A stretch of 64,000 bases of DNA from Sulfurospirillum diekertiae (GCF_011769985.2 NZ_CP039734.2:1488001-1552000); one strand, 5' to 3'. Numbered from the stretch's first letter, positions 47,559-57,375 are shown. Program-made: numbers and translations. Notes: a model not told the origin generated them from the sequence alone.

Positions 47559-48704
47559 CTAAATAGTTGTTTGATTCAGTGCTTGAAGCACGCTTAGCGC
47601 TTGTACATGCGCTTTCACGTCATGGGCACGTATAATACTTGCGCCATGCTCATACGCTTTAAGATGAAGCGCAAGCGTTCCTGGTAAACGCTCATCAATC
47701 GGTGTGGGTATGATCTTATCGATCATCGATTTGCGACTCGCTCCCACAAGAAGGGGATAGCCAAAATGTAAAAAGTGTTCATGGTGTTTGAGAAGTTGTA
47801 GATTATGTTCTAAGCTTTTTCCAAATCCAATGCCCACATCCAGAACAATCTTCTTAATACCAAATTGCTGTGCTTTTGCAATACGTTCTTCAAAAAAAGC
47901 ATCGACTTCTAGCATAACATTATCATAGACAGGCTCATGTTGCATACTTTTAGGATCACCTTGCATATGCATTAAAATGACGGTTGCATCGTATTTTGCT
48001 GTAACACGAGCAACATCATCATTCGCAAGCGCTGTAATGTCATTAACAATACTAAAACCATGCGTCAAAGCATACTCCAAACACAATGGCGAATAGCTAT
48101 CAAGTGAAAATTGTGCCTTTTCAAACAGCTTATGCATGAAAATCAGATCAATGATAGGCTTCACGCGCGAAAGCTCTTCTTCATCACTCACACCAAGACT
48201 TCCAGGACGGCTTGAAACACCGCCTAAATCAATCATGGTAGCACCCTCTTCTATCATGGTTTCAATATGTTTGAGTGCCGCTTCATCTTTAAAACGACTG
48301 CCTTGAAAAAAGCTGTCTTCATTGGTGTTGATGATTCCCATCACTGTAAAATCATCTTTACATGTAAAGATAAATTCACTCAATTTTTGAGCAACCTCTT
48401 TTAAGCCAAAAGGTTGCATTTTCTCTTTACGTGCCAACTCTTTGAGCTGTTTATCATTCGCAATTAAAACCGCATCCACCAAAGGGACTTTACATGTAAT
48501 GGTATCTTTGGGAACGGCAAGATCTGCCCCAATGGACAGCGCATCTTGTTTGAGAATATTGGCAGCAGGTGCTTTTAAATCTTTGATGTAAATAAGATTC
48601 AGATGTGTTTTAGGGGTTAAAAGAGCACTCCCTTCATGCGTAACACCAACCATTTGAAACAATGCTTTAGCATCCAACTGGGATGAAAGTTTATACAGTT
48701 TCAT
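47559..48704 (-). CDS. folP: Dihydropteroate synthase
   Basis: Joins p-aminobenzoate to dihydropterin pyrophosphate in folate synthesis; the sulfonamide target. The 381 residues are about 100 longer than Escherichia coli FolP, with an N-terminal extension of unknown fold as in Helicobacter pylori HP1232. Core motifs are VMGIINTNEDSF, MIDLGGVSSRPGS (family pattern DIGGESTRPG), DVGIGFGKSLEHN and LVGASRKSMI. Two palindrome copies in the extension read Phe-Thr-Cys-Lys and Ile-Thr-Cys-Lys. It overlaps holB by 4 bp. Confidence 0.93.
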   Translation of the reverse strand: MKLYKLSSQLDAKALFQMVGVTHEGSALLTPKTHLNLIYIKDLKAPAANILKQDALSIGADLAVPKDTITCKVPLVDAVLIANDKQLKELARKEKMQPFGLKEVAQKLSEFIFTCKDDFTVMGIINTNEDSFFQGSRFKDEAALKHIETMIEEGATMIDLGGVSSRPGSLGVSDEEELSRVKPIIDLIFMHKLFEKAQFSLDSYSPLCLEYALTHGFSIVNDITALANDDVARVTAKYDATVILMHMQGDPKSMQHEPVYDNVMLEVDAFFEERIAKAQQFGIKKIVLDVGIGFGKSLEHNLQLLKHHEHFLHFGYPLLVGASRKSMIDKIIPTPIDERLPGTLALHLKAYEHGASIIRAHDVKAHVQALSVLQALNQTTI

Positions 48705-49321
48705 CGATATTTTCTCAGCATGATTGAAAGCAAAAGTGAAGTTAAAATTGTTTGTCCTCGTGTATTGAGCTCAACAAGATGCAAAAGCTTTTGAAAATGT
48801 TCCAATTCTTTTTCGCTAAATCGCAAATGGTGCTCGTTGATCGCTTCAAATACAATCGCTTGCACCAAATCTTTCAAAAAGTTTTTCTCTGCATTTTGGT
48901 GTTTCTGAATAAAAGGATAGATATCACCAAGATCAAGTTGTTTCAGGTTGAGTCCACTATGCGTTATCTCTTGTTCAATCACAAGCTCTTTTTGAAGTAA
49001 ACGTGAACGAATCGTTGGTAAAAACGCTGTTTTAGAAGGAGCCACTACGATAAAAATAATGTGGCGAGGAGGCTCTTCCAAAATTTTAAGCAGTGCATTT
49101 TGTGCTTCTACGCGATACCCTTTTGCCACTAAAATAAGATATTTGTTAGCAGATTCTGCGATATACGCTTCTTTGATGACTTCTTTGGCATCATCAATCA
49201 AAAACTCATCTTTACAAAAGAAGAGATGGCGCTCTTTGGCGTATTGTTCTTGCAAACTCTCTTTTGCTTTTTCCACATTTTTACAGATTAAAATATGGCT
49301 TAAGACCCCTTCGTCACTCAT
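48701..49321 (-). CDS. holB: DNA polymerase III delta' subunit
   Basis: Clamp-loader subunit. The start at 49321 (MSDEGVLSHILICKN) overlaps the hobA stop by 8 bp and matches homologues; an earlier in-frame start at 49354 would lie deep in hobA. The 206-residue product has the ARKYLILVAKGYRVEAQNALLKILEEPP-type sensor region (ALLKILEEPPRHIIFIVVA) and RSRLLQKELV. It lacks a functional P-loop, as usual for delta', and is short in the manner of Campylobacterota. It is between hobA and folP. Confidence 0.9.
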   Translation of the reverse strand: MSDEGVLSHILICKNVEKAKESLQEQYAKERHLFFCKDEFLIDDAKEVIKEAYIAESANKYLILVAKGYRVEAQNALLKILEEPPRHIIFIVVAPSKTAFLPTIRSRLLQKELVIEQEITHSGLNLKQLDLGDIYPFIQKHQNAEKNFLKDLVQAIVFEAINEHHLRFSEKELEHFQKLLHLVELNTRGQTILTSLLLSIMLRKYR

Positions 49322-49865
49322 TTTCAAAGGTAACCTCGGCAAAAAGCACGGCATCGATACTTTTATCGAGAAGTCTAAAAAGCTGAATTAATTTGATATC
49401 CAAACTATCATCATCACTTAAAAGATAAAAGCTATTTTGGACATGTTCATCCATAATCCAAAGGAAGCTATCGTCTTTACGTTTGGCAATTTGCATCTTG
49501 ATGTCACTGTTTTTACCTACATAAAAGAAGGTATATCCACTCGGAAAGGCTTGGGAAAGCATATTTTCTAAAAGTTCAATATCTTCTTTGGTTTTGACTT
49601 GATATAAATTGGGATAGAGCGTCTGCAGCGATAAAAATGGCAGAAGTGGTCTATTTTTTCGATGATTGTTGATGGCTCGCAACATATAGTGACAAAACCA
49701 TGCCCGATCATCATCGGTAATCACGATAAAGGTATGGCCATCAAGAAGATTTTTAAGCATGGAAGCAGCAAGAGGAACCCATTCGAACCTCTTCTCTTCC
49801 ATCCAACTCATCGAAGAGCCATCTTTGCGTATCTCTTCAAGTGTCCATTTTAAAAATTGTTGCAT
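49314..49865 (-). CDS. hobA: DnaA-binding replication initiator-associating protein HobA
   Basis: HobA (HP1230 in Helicobacter pylori) is a tetrameric scaffold that bridges DnaA domain I molecules at oriC; it is the Campylobacterota counterpart of DiaA. The 183 residues begin MQQFLKWTLEEIRKDGSSMSW and contain ITDDDRAWFCHYMLRAINNH, both typical of the family. It lies between lysC and holB, the same order as HP1229-HP1231. Its presence is one of the best markers for the phylum. Confidence 0.9.
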   Translation of the reverse strand: MQQFLKWTLEEIRKDGSSMSWMEEKRFEWVPLAASMLKNLLDGHTFIVITDDDRAWFCHYMLRAINNHRKNRPLLPFLSLQTLYPNLYQVKTKEDIELLENMLSQAFPSGYTFFYVGKNSDIKMQIAKRKDDSFLWIMDEHVQNSFYLLSDDDSLDIKLIQLFRLLDKSIDAVLFAEVTFENE

Positions 49866-49868
49866 AAA

Positions 49869-51071
49869 TTATTTATCCAATTGGTATGCGCTGTGCAATG
49901 CACGTACGGCTAATTCACCGTATTTTGCTTGAATAACCATAGAAATCTTAATTTCACTGGTACTGATCATCTCAATATTGATACCCTCTTTTGCCATCAC
50001 ATCAAATGCTTTACAGGCAACGCCACTGTGTGATTTCATACCCACGCCTACAATAGAAACTTTAACAATTTCACTATCGTATTCCATGACATCACTGGCT
50101 CTAAGCTCGCTCATAGCAGCTTTTGTTATATCAAGCTCATTTTGAGGAACCGTAAAACCGAGATTGGTGGTACCATCATGTCCCACATTTTGGATAATCA
50201 TATCAACGTTAACGTTACAATCAGAAAGTTTTTTGAAAATTTCAGCTGCAATACCAGGTTTGTCCGTAACACCACGAAGAGTGACTCTAGCTTGATTTTT
50301 ATCGAGTGCAATACCGCTAACTAATGGTTGTTCCATACTATTATCTTCCTTTGTAATAAGTGTTCCTTCATGGTTGTTAAAACTACTGCGTGTTACAAGA
50401 TTGACATTCAATTTTTTAGCCATCTCAACCGAGCGGCTTTGAAGCACTTTCGCTCCAAGACTTGCAAGTTCTAACATCTCATCGTAACTGATTTTATCCA
50501 GTTTTTTTGCTTTAGGTTCAATGCGAGGATCGGTGGTATAAACACCATCAACATCGGTGTAAATTTCACAAAGATCCGCCTCAAGTGCACCCGCAATAGC
50601 CACAGCAGAAAGGTCACTGCCTCCACGTCCCAAGGTTGAAACCTCACCCGCTTCCGTGACACCTTGAAAACCAGCCACCACGACAATTTTACCTGCTTTG
50701 AGTTCTTCTTGCATTTTGCTTGTATCAATGTATTCAATGTGTGCTTTGGTATGGATTTCATCGGTTACAATGCCAGCGCGTCTACCACTCATCGAAACGG
50801 CAGCATAACCTTCTGCTTCAAGGGCAATAGCAAGAAGCGCACTCGTTACGCGCTCTCCAGAGCTGAGTAACATATCGACTTCACGATGGTTAGGCGTTTT
50901 ACTAAAATAGCCCGCATAGTCTAATAGCTTATTGGTTTCACCACTCATCGCCGAAACGACAACGACAAGATCATGCCCTGCTTGTTTACTCTCAATAACT
51001 CTTTTAGCAACAGCTTCAATGCGTTCGACATTACCAACACTTGTGCCGCCATACTTTTGAACGATCAACAT
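49869..51071 (-). CDS. lysC: Aspartate kinase
   Basis: First step of lysine, threonine and methionine synthesis. The 400 residues start VQKYGGTSVGNVERIEAVA and have LGRGGSDLSAVAIAGAL and VDGVYTTDPRI in the catalytic domain, with two ACT domains at the C-terminus for amino-acid feedback (VTLRGVTDKPGIAAEIF and VSIVGVGMKSHSGVACKAF). It lies between rppH and hobA at 1- to 3-bp gaps. Confidence 0.96.
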   Translation of the reverse strand: MLIVQKYGGTSVGNVERIEAVAKRVIESKQAGHDLVVVVSAMSGETNKLLDYAGYFSKTPNHREVDMLLSSGERVTSALLAIALEAEGYAAVSMSGRRAGIVTDEIHTKAHIEYIDTSKMQEELKAGKIVVVAGFQGVTEAGEVSTLGRGGSDLSAVAIAGALEADLCEIYTDVDGVYTTDPRIEPKAKKLDKISYDEMLELASLGAKVLQSRSVEMAKKLNVNLVTRSSFNNHEGTLITKEDNSMEQPLVSGIALDKNQARVTLRGVTDKPGIAAEIFKKLSDCNVNVDMIIQNVGHDGTTNLGFTVPQNELDITKAAMSELRASDVMEYDSEIVKVSIVGVGMKSHSGVACKAFDVMAKEGINIEMISTSEIKISMVIQAKYGELAVRALHSAYQLDK

Positions 51072-51072
51072 T

Positions 51073-51543
51073 TTAAAGATACCCTTCTTTTTTGAAATAT
51101 TCTAACACCTGTTTATAGACGGGACGCTTGAAATAAGTAATAAAATCAAATACCTCTTCCAAACTAACAAATCGGTAGTCACAAAACTCTGGTTCTTTGG
51201 TAGCTATATTAATCTTTGCATCTTTTTTGAGTCTCACTAAAAAATACTTTTGGCTTTGTCCATCAAAAGGATACATTTTCTGAGCAATTTTTTGAGGGAA
51301 GTCGTATTGTAACCAGTGCGGATACTCTGCTATAATTTCGACATCACCTGTACCAATTTCTTCTTCAAGCTCTCGATAAAGAGCCTCTTGTGGTGTTTCT
51401 CCCTCATCAATTCCCCCTTGAGGAAATTGCCAAGCACCCTCTATATCGCTACGACTGGCAATAAAAAGTTGGCATTGAAAAGGGTATTTTGCAGAGACAA
51501 TCACAGCAGCAACATTAGGTCTGTATCGTTTTGGTGATTCCAT
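51073..51543 (-). CDS. rppH: RNA pyrophosphohydrolase (Nudix)
   Basis: Removes pyrophosphate from the 5' end of mRNA, starting decay. The 156 residues carry the Nudix box [22 protein letters not shown] (in part: [17 protein letters not shown]) and start [16 protein letters not shown]. The same gene stands next to lysC in Helicobacter (HP1228). It heads the leftward lysC-hobA-holB-folP run and is divergent from hemW. Confidence 0.93.
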   Translation of the reverse strand: MESPKRYRPNVAAVIVSAKYPFQCQLFIASRSDIEGAWQFPQGGIDEGETPQEALYRELEEEIGTGDVEIIAEYPHWLQYDFPQKIAQKMYPFDGQSQKYFLVRLKKDAKINIATKEPEFCDYRFVSLEEVFDFITYFKRPVYKQVLEYFKKEGYL

Positions 51544-51619
51544 AATTGCGCATTACCTCTATATTTTTGTTAAAATAGTATCTAAAAAGTCATTAAACTT
51601 GCTTGATATAAGGAATTTC

Positions 51620-52675
51620 GTGTTAGCTTATCTGCATATCCCTTTTTGCGATAGTAAATGCCACTACTGCGCCTTTAACTCTTATGAGAACAAGGGTACA
51701 CTGAAGCAAAACTATATGCACCATATCACCACCCAACTTCGTTTTGAACTTGAAAAGTTTAATGCCCAAAAAGAGAGTATTACCTCACTTTTTATTGGTG
51801 GAGGAACTCCTTCAACCATTCCAGCTTCGTGGTATGAATCATTTTTTAAGATGATAACGCCCTATTTAAGCCACGATGCCGAAGTCACTTCCGAGGCAAA
51901 CCCTCACTCTGCAACCCAAGAGTGGATAGCAGAAATGAAAACATTGGGCATCAATCGTCTTAGCTTTGGTGTACAGAGTTTCAATGAGCAAAAACTTACT
52001 TTTTTAGGTCGTAACCATTCACCCAAAATTGCACTTCAGGCCATTCATAACGCTTCAAAAGTTGGTATTCAAAATATTTCACTTGACCTTATTTACGGCA
52101 CAGCGTTGGACACACCTTCTTTACTTGAAAGAGACCTACATATTGCATCATCTTTGCCAATCAACCATTTAAGTGCTTATGCGCTTACACTAGAAGAAGC
52201 AACACCTTTTTACAAGAGAAATGATGTGACAAATGATTCAGAAGAACTGGCTAAAACGTTTGTGCAAGCAATTATTCAAGCAGGATTCCCACAATATGAA
52301 ATCTCTAATTTTGGAAGATACCAAAGCATTCATAACAAAGGATATTGGGAGCATCAAGATTATCTAGGTATTGGGGCAGGAGCAGTAGGATTTTTAAAAA
52401 ATAGGCGTTTTTACCCAAGCAAAGAGATTGAAACCTATATACAAAATCCTCTTTTTCAAGAAGTTGAGACATTAAGGAGAGAAGACTTACACAATGAAAC
52501 ACTTTTTCTTGGCCTTCGAAGCAATATTGGTATTGTTTTAGACGAATTTAGCCCAAAAGAGCGAGAAAGAGTCAACCTTTTGATAAGAGAAAACAAGCTT
52601 ACATGTAAAGATAATCGCGTCTTCAATAATGACTATTTTTTAAGCGATGAAATAGCCCTTTTTATTACTCAGTAG
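51620..52675 (+). CDS. hemW: HemW, radical SAM heme chaperone
   Basis: Heme-binding radical SAM protein that looks like coproporphyrinogen oxidase. The start is the GTG at 51620 with AAGGA five bases upstream; an in-frame TTG at 51599 lacks a ribosome site. The cluster motif is CDSKCHYC (C-x3-C-x2-C) without the fourth cysteine of HemN, which favours HemW. SLFIGGGTPSTIP and SFGVQSFNEQKL follow. The product is 351 residues. It converges with the antiporter gene, ends overlapping by 11 bp. Confidence 0.9.
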   Translation: MLAYLHIPFCDSKCHYCAFNSYENKGTLKQNYMHHITTQLRFELEKFNAQKESITSLFIGGGTPSTIPASWYESFFKMITPYLSHDAEVTSEANPHSATQEWIAEMKTLGINRLSFGVQSFNEQKLTFLGRNHSPKIALQAIHNASKVGIQNISLDLIYGTALDTPSLLERDLHIASSLPINHLSAYALTLEEATPFYKRNDVTNDSEELAKTFVQAIIQAGFPQYEISNFGRYQSIHNKGYWEHQDYLGIGAGAVGFLKNRRFYPSKEIETYIQNPLFQEVETLRREDLHNETLFLGLRSNIGIVLDEFSPKERERVNLLIRENKLTCKDNRVFNNDYFLSDEIALFITQ

Positions 52676-54275
52676 GATTTTCTTCGAGTGCGACATGGAG
52701 AAGTGCTTTGGCCGCTTCTCTTCCTTCATTCACGATATGTTTAACTTCTAAAGCTTTCAGTAGTTTTTTCTCATCATAATCACTTGCTTTTGCAACAATC
52801 TTAATCGGTGCATCAAATGACTTTAAGACCTCACACAGCAAGATCAATTTTTTTTCATTATTGATTGCAATAATGACCGATTTTGCATTTTCCACAAAAG
52901 CATTTTGCAGAATACTTTTTTCGGCAGCATTGCCAAAATAAACAGGCTCACCCCTATTTTGTCCTAGCTTAACCAGATTAATATCATGTTCTAAAACAAG
53001 GTAATTCACATTCATCTTCTTAAGGCGATAAACAATTTCTTGTCCAAGTTTTCCATAACCACATACAATAATGTGATCTTTAATACCAGAGGAATGAATT
53101 TTAAAATCGCCATTGTCTGGCTCTTTAGTAATTGAATTTACAATCTTTTTCATATTTTTAAGAATAAAAGGTGTCATAACCATGGACAGCACAACTGTCA
53201 CAATGAGAACTTGAGATGTATTGGTGCTTATCAAATGCGATGAGCTGGCTAGGGCTAAAATCGCTAAAGAGAACTCGCCTCCTTGACAGAGTGCCAATCC
53301 GGTTTTAAGCGCAACTCTCCCACCTACTGAGAAAAATAAAATAGTAAAAACTACCAATGTTTTAAATGCCATCATGACACCTAAAAACAGTAAAATCGTA
53401 GCGTAATTTTGTGCAATCAAACTAAGATCAATCTGCATTCCAACGGTGATAAAAAAAAGACCCAGGAGGATATCTCGGAAGGGGACAAGATCGGCTTCGA
53501 TTTGATGCTTGTACTGTGTTTCAGACATCATCATACCTGCCAAAAAAGCCCCTAACGAGTATGAAAAGCCTAAAGAGTGAGATAAAAAAGAAGCACCCAC
53601 AACCAGTAATAACACTGATGCAATAAAAATTTCTTGGGTATCCGCCCAAACAACAAGCGATAAAAAGCGATTGAGTAGATATTTCCCAATAATAAACATC
53701 AAGCCTAAAATAATCACTGCGCTGTAAAACGTTTGTAAAAGCAAAGAAGAAATAGAGCTGTTTTGATTGGAAAAGATATTAATCATCAATAAAATAGGAA
53801 TGACCGCAATATCTTGAAACAAAAGAATTCCCAGTGCTTTACGTCCATAAATTGTGTGTATTGTTCCACTATCATTCAAAATTTTTAGAACAATGGCCGT
53901 TGATGAAAGTGCGAGGGCATAACCAATAATAATGGCACTTTTTTTCTCAATTCCAAAGAAATACTCAGCACCTAACGCAATGACACCTCCTACAAGTAAA
54001 ACTTGTAAAAAACCATAAAAGAAAACATCCTTTTTCATACTCAAAAGATGTTTGATCGAAAACTCCAACCCAATGGTGAACATTAAAAAGACAATCCCAA
54101 ACTCGGCGATCTGTGTCAAAGAATCATTATTGCGACCTAATTTATACATGTAGGCAATGGCAAATCCCGTAATGATATACCCAATAATCGTTGGAATATT
54201 AAAACGCTTTAACAAAATATTAAAAATCGTTGCTATGGCCGTTGCGCTTAAAATAATCGCTAATATATTATCCAC
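52665..54275 (-). CDS. Kef-type cation/proton antiporter with RCK domain
   Basis: CPA2-family transporter of 536 residues. About 12 membrane helices span the first 385 residues, including IIGYIITGFAIAYM and LFQDIAVIPILLMI. The remainder is a TrkA-N (RCK) domain binding a nucleotide: HIIVCGYGKLGQEIVYRL and YFGNAAEKSILQNAFVE. Potassium or sodium exchange for protons is likely. It lies 2 bp after hspR, in the order cbpA-hspR-kef seen in Campylobacter (Cj1229-Cj1231). Confidence 0.9.
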   Translation of the reverse strand: MDNILAIILSATAIATIFNILLKRFNIPTIIGYIITGFAIAYMYKLGRNNDSLTQIAEFGIVFLMFTIGLEFSIKHLLSMKKDVFFYGFLQVLLVGGVIALGAEYFFGIEKKSAIIIGYALALSSTAIVLKILNDSGTIHTIYGRKALGILLFQDIAVIPILLMINIFSNQNSSISSLLLQTFYSAVIILGLMFIIGKYLLNRFLSLVVWADTQEIFIASVLLLVVGASFLSHSLGFSYSLGAFLAGMMMSETQYKHQIEADLVPFRDILLGLFFITVGMQIDLSLIAQNYATILLFLGVMMAFKTLVVFTILFFSVGGRVALKTGLALCQGGEFSLAILALASSSHLISTNTSQVLIVTVVLSMVMTPFILKNMKKIVNSITKEPDNGDFKIHSSGIKDHIIVCGYGKLGQEIVYRLKKMNVNYLVLEHDINLVKLGQNRGEPVYFGNAAEKSILQNAFVENAKSVIIAINNEKKLILLCEVLKSFDAPIKIVAKASDYDEKKLLKALEVKHIVNEGREAAKALLHVALEENPTE

Positions 54276-54277
54276 AC

Positions 54278-54652
54278 CTATTCCCCAAATAAAATGATCT
54301 CATAACTATTTTTATGTTTAACTAACGGATTTTTGGTTTGTGTACTTTTTTTAGTCAGCCCACTCAGCTCTAGTCGTAAATTTTCAACCAACAATTCAAA
54401 ATCATCAATTTTGTCTTTCAACTGCATGATAATATCAACACCTGCAAGATTCACACCAAGATCACGTGTGAGTCGTTGAATCATTTTGATCTTATCAATA
54501 TCGCGTTGTGAATAAAGACGCATTTTCCCATCGGTTCTTGAAGGTCTAACCAATCCTTCCCTTTCATACTGACGAAGCGTTTGAGGATGAATCGTTAAAA
54601 CTTTTGCGACTACACTAATCAAATAAACAGGTTCTTCATAATCATGGTGCAT
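54278..54652 (-). CDS. hspR: MerR-type heat-shock repressor HspR
   Basis: A 124-residue MerR-family repressor controlling heat-shock genes such as cbpA, hrcA and groE in Helicobacter and Campylobacter. The HTH AKVLTIHPQTLRQYEREGLVRPSRTDG (in part: LTIHPQTLRQYEREGL) and the following YSQRDIDKIKMIQRL are clear. It works beside HrcA, which is also present. I found no clear HAIR-type operator (CTTGAGT-N7-ACTCAAG) upstream of cbpA. A copy of the dispersed leader element lies in its 5' gap. Confidence 0.9.
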   Translation of the reverse strand: MHHDYEEPVYLISVVAKVLTIHPQTLRQYEREGLVRPSRTDGKMRLYSQRDIDKIKMIQRLTRDLGVNLAGVDIIMQLKDKIDDFELLVENLRLELSGLTKKSTQTKNPLVKHKNSYEIILFGE

Positions 54653-54684
54653 AAGAGGCTCCTCTTTTTTATTCCTAAATTCTT

Positions 54685-54769
54685 AACACGCTTTTAAAGC
54701 AAAGCTTCTCAAGCTACGCTAACGCTGAGTTTTCTTCGGCAGAAAGCCCACGCACCTTTGGCGCTTAGA
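54685..54769 (-). repeat. Dispersed structured leader element, copy 2 (upstream of hspR)
   Basis: Read in the hspR direction it has GCGCC-AAA-GGTGCG, TTTCT-GCCGA-AGAAA, GCGTTAGCGTAGCTT and GAAGCTTTGCTTTAAAAGCGTGT in order, matching copy 1 (20517-20599) throughout. The second hairpin keeps its pairing although bases differ between the copies. It sits 33 bp before the hspR start in the cbpA-hspR gap, which otherwise holds no gene. Confidence 0.65.
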
Positions 54770-54829
54770 TTTTTTACAAATCGAGTTTTGCAAGCAGTCT
54801 AAGCATTACACACATTTATCACACAAAAT

Positions 54830-55735
54830 TTATTGCGGTAGTTTTGCTTCCATCATTGCTTTAAGATCACTGTCTAATGAAGCAAGCGGAGGTAAAACAA
54901 TGTTGGCAACAAGGTACAAATCGCCTTTTGATTGATTTTTGCGATTGAGTGCGCCATACTCTTTAACTCTAAATTTTTGTCCGTTTTTCGTATCTTCTTT
55001 GACTTTTAATGTAATCTCTTTATAGAGCGTATCAACTGCTATTTTACCGCCAAAAAGTGCTGTTTTAAGAGGAATATCAATGCTCTTAACCAAATCATCT
55101 CCATCGCGTGTGTATTCAGGACTATCAGCAACTTCCACACTTAAGATTAAATCACCTTTTTGACCTTGATACGATTTACCTTTATCTTTAACACGCATCT
55201 TTTCACCATTTTTAATGCCTGCAGGAATCTTCACATCAAAGCTGTCATTGTTGTAGGAGAGTGAGTGCTTTCCACCCAAAATAGCAACATTAAAAGGAAT
55301 AATAATTTTGGCGCTTACATCCAAATCAGGTTCACTATAACCTCCAAATCCACCGCCGAAACCTGCATTTCCAAAACCACCGAATCCACCTTGTCCAGCA
55401 CGTCCACCGCTACTAAAACCACCAAATCCGCCGCCACCGCCGAAGATACTGCGCAAGATATCGTCTAAATTAGCACCGCCACCTTGTGAATTGGCAAAAT
55501 CATGGAAATTTTGGCCGCCAAACATGTTATCGCCATATTGATCGTATTGTTGGCGTTTTTGAGCATCACTCAAAATTTCATACGCAGCGTTAATCTCTTT
55601 AAATTTTTCTTCTGCCCCTGCATCTTTATTAATGTCTGGGTGATATTTGCGAGCTAAACGTCGATAGGCTTTTTTGATCTCTTCCGCACTTGCGTCTTGA
55701 GAGACGTCTAAGGTCTCATATAAACTCTTACTCAT
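54830..55735 (-). CDS. cbpA: DnaJ-like co-chaperone CbpA
   Basis: J-domain protein stimulating DnaK. The start at 55735 ([22 protein letters not shown]) is preferred over an in-frame ATG at 55777, because AAGG lies upstream and homologues begin there; 301 aa. The HPD tripeptide is in [11 protein letters not shown] glycine/phenylalanine-rich stretch (about residues 75-150) follows, then two CTD beta domains. The zinc finger of DnaJ is missing, hence CbpA rather than DnaJ. It precedes hspR in the same direction. Confidence 0.93.
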   Translation of the reverse strand: MSKSLYETLDVSQDASAEEIKKAYRRLARKYHPDINKDAGAEEKFKEINAAYEILSDAQKRQQYDQYGDNMFGGQNFHDFANSQGGGANLDDILRSIFGGGGGFGGFSSGGRAGQGGFGGFGNAGFGGGFGGYSEPDLDVSAKIIIPFNVAILGGKHSLSYNNDSFDVKIPAGIKNGEKMRVKDKGKSYQGQKGDLILSVEVADSPEYTRDGDDLVKSIDIPLKTALFGGKIAVDTLYKEITLKVKEDTKNGQKFRVKEYGALNRKNQSKGDLYLVANIVLPPLASLDSDLKAMMEAKLPQ

Positions 55736-55765
55736 GACTTTAACCTTGTATAAATATTTATAGTG

Positions 55766-55795
55766 ATTATAACACAAAACTTTAGTCTAGGTCAA
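55766..55795 (-). promoter_or_regulatory. Promoter of cbpA(-hspR)
   Basis: On the minus strand TTGACC (55795-55790), an 18-bp spacer and TATAAT (55771-55766), about 30 bp before the start codon. The -35 has one mismatch. Confidence 0.6.
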
Positions 55796-55884
55796 TCAAC
55801 TTACTCTCTGTTTTCTTAATATTTACTTTATATTTACCTCTCTCCTTTATAATGCTTACTAAGAAACTATTAAGGAGTTTATCC

Positions 55885-57312
55885 ATGAAAAAGATTGTTT
55901 TTTTATCAATAATCGCATCGCTTTCTCTTTTTGGAGCGACCATAGAAATTGCTCAAATGCCTAAAGATTCTCAGCATGTTGATGCTACATCTCCTAATGT
56001 TATACTCTCATACAATAATGCTATTAAAGAGATCAAGAAGAGTGTTGTTAACATCGCAACAACGAAAAAAAGTAAACAAAATGACCAACTCAATGAACTT
56101 ATGCAAAATCCGTTCTTTAAAGACTTTTTTGGAAATCGTATCCCTGAACTGAAACAGCAGGAACGTAAATCACATTCACTGGGTTCTGGTGTTGTGATCT
56201 CTTCTAATGGTTATATCGTTACCAATTATCATGTTGTTGAAGGAGCAGAGGAGATTCTTATCACGCTTCCCGATGATGAAAAAGAGTACAAAGCAAAAGT
56301 AATTGGGGAAGATTCTAAAACCGATCTTGCCGTTGTAAAAATTGATGCCAAAGATTTACATGTCGCTCAATTTGGTAACTCATCAAATCTACTTGAAGGA
56401 GATGTAGTTTTTGCCATTGGTAACCCATTTGGTGTAGGTGAGACCATAACGCATGGTATTATCTCTGCACTTAACAAAAATAACGTTGGACTGAATCAAT
56501 ACGAAAATTTTATCCAAACAGATGCCTCTATTAATCCTGGAAACTCTGGTGGAGCATTAGTCGATAGTAGAGGTGCTCTTATTGGTATTAACAGTGCCAT
56601 TCTTTCTAAAAGTGGAGGCAATAATGGTATCGGTTTTGCCATTCCTTCTAACATGGTGCAAAAAATTGCAACAACACTGATCGAAACGGGGAAAATCGAA
56701 CGAGGGTTCATGGGTATATCAATCGCTGATCTCACCAATGATCTGAAAGAATTGTATGACAATAAACAAGGTGCACTGATCTTAATGATCGAGAAAAACT
56801 CACCTGCTGAAAAAGGTGGACTTCAAGTCTCTGACCTTATTATTGAAGTTGATGGTATAAAAATCAAAAACGCTAATGAACTTAAAAACACTGTTGCTGC
56901 TATCGCTCCTGATAAAACCATTACAATTACCTATGAACGTGATAAAAAAGAGAAATCAACTAAAATCAAACTAGCAAAAATGGAAGCAGACCAAACGACC
57001 AATAGTAATGGCGATGCTAAATCAACCACGTCTAGCCCAGTTGAGGGACTAAGCCTTTTAGAAATAAACGATAAAACAAGAGCCCAATATCAAATACCCA
57101 AAGAGATAGAAGGTGTACTTATCTTGGATGTCAAAGAAGATTCCAAAGCAGAAAAAATAGGCTTTCGAGAAGGTGATATCATCATTCAAGTAGAACAAAT
57201 GCACATCACATCTCTTAAAGATTTCAATAATGCTCTTAAAGAGTATAAAAACAGTAAAAAACGCGTTGTCATTAACCGTCAGAATTACCGTGCCATCCTT
57301 GTTATGCCCTAA
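55885..57312 (+). CDS. htrA: Periplasmic serine protease/chaperone HtrA (DegQ-like)
   Basis: Degrades or refolds misfolded periplasmic proteins; in Campylobacter it also cleaves host E-cadherin. The start at 55885 (MKKIVFLSIIASLSLFGATI, a signal peptide) has AAGGAG seven bases upstream. The triad is visible: His in TNYHVVEGA, Asp in KTDLAVVKID, Ser in NPGNSGGALVD. Two PDZ domains follow (GFMGISIADLTNDL and GVLILDVKEDSKAEK). The product is 475 aa. It stands before a two-component pair that in Campylobacter controls it. Confidence 0.95.
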   Translation: MKKIVFLSIIASLSLFGATIEIAQMPKDSQHVDATSPNVILSYNNAIKEIKKSVVNIATTKKSKQNDQLNELMQNPFFKDFFGNRIPELKQQERKSHSLGSGVVISSNGYIVTNYHVVEGAEEILITLPDDEKEYKAKVIGEDSKTDLAVVKIDAKDLHVAQFGNSSNLLEGDVVFAIGNPFGVGETITHGIISALNKNNVGLNQYENFIQTDASINPGNSGGALVDSRGALIGINSAILSKSGGNNGIGFAIPSNMVQKIATTLIETGKIERGFMGISIADLTNDLKELYDNKQGALILMIEKNSPAEKGGLQVSDLIIEVDGIKIKNANELKNTVAAIAPDKTITITYERDKKEKSTKIKLAKMEADQTTNSNGDAKSTTSSPVEGLSLLEINDKTRAQYQIPKEIEGVLILDVKEDSKAEKIGFREGDIIIQVEQMHITSLKDFNNALKEYKNSKKRVVINRQNYRAILVMP

Positions 57313-57314
57313 TA

Positions 57315-57338
57315 TTTAGGAGGCATTTGCCTCCTAAA
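57315..57338 (+). terminator. Hairpin between htrA and the response regulator gene
   Basis: TTTAGGAGGC and GCCTCCTAAA form a 10-bp perfect stem with a 4-nt loop right after the htrA stop. No T-run follows, so it may attenuate rather than end transcription. Confidence 0.6.
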
Positions 57339-57353
57339 TCAGCTATAATATCC

Positions 57354-57365
57354 TTTACATGTAAG
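57354..57365. repeat. TTTACATGTAAG copy overlapping a ribosome site
   Basis: The palindrome runs into the Shine-Dalgarno sequence (TAAGGAG) of the following response regulator gene, and a TATAAT box lies at 57344-57349. A protein or a structure at this palindrome could directly block translation or transcription of that gene. Confidence 0.6.
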
Positions 57366-57375
57366 GAGTGGGCGT

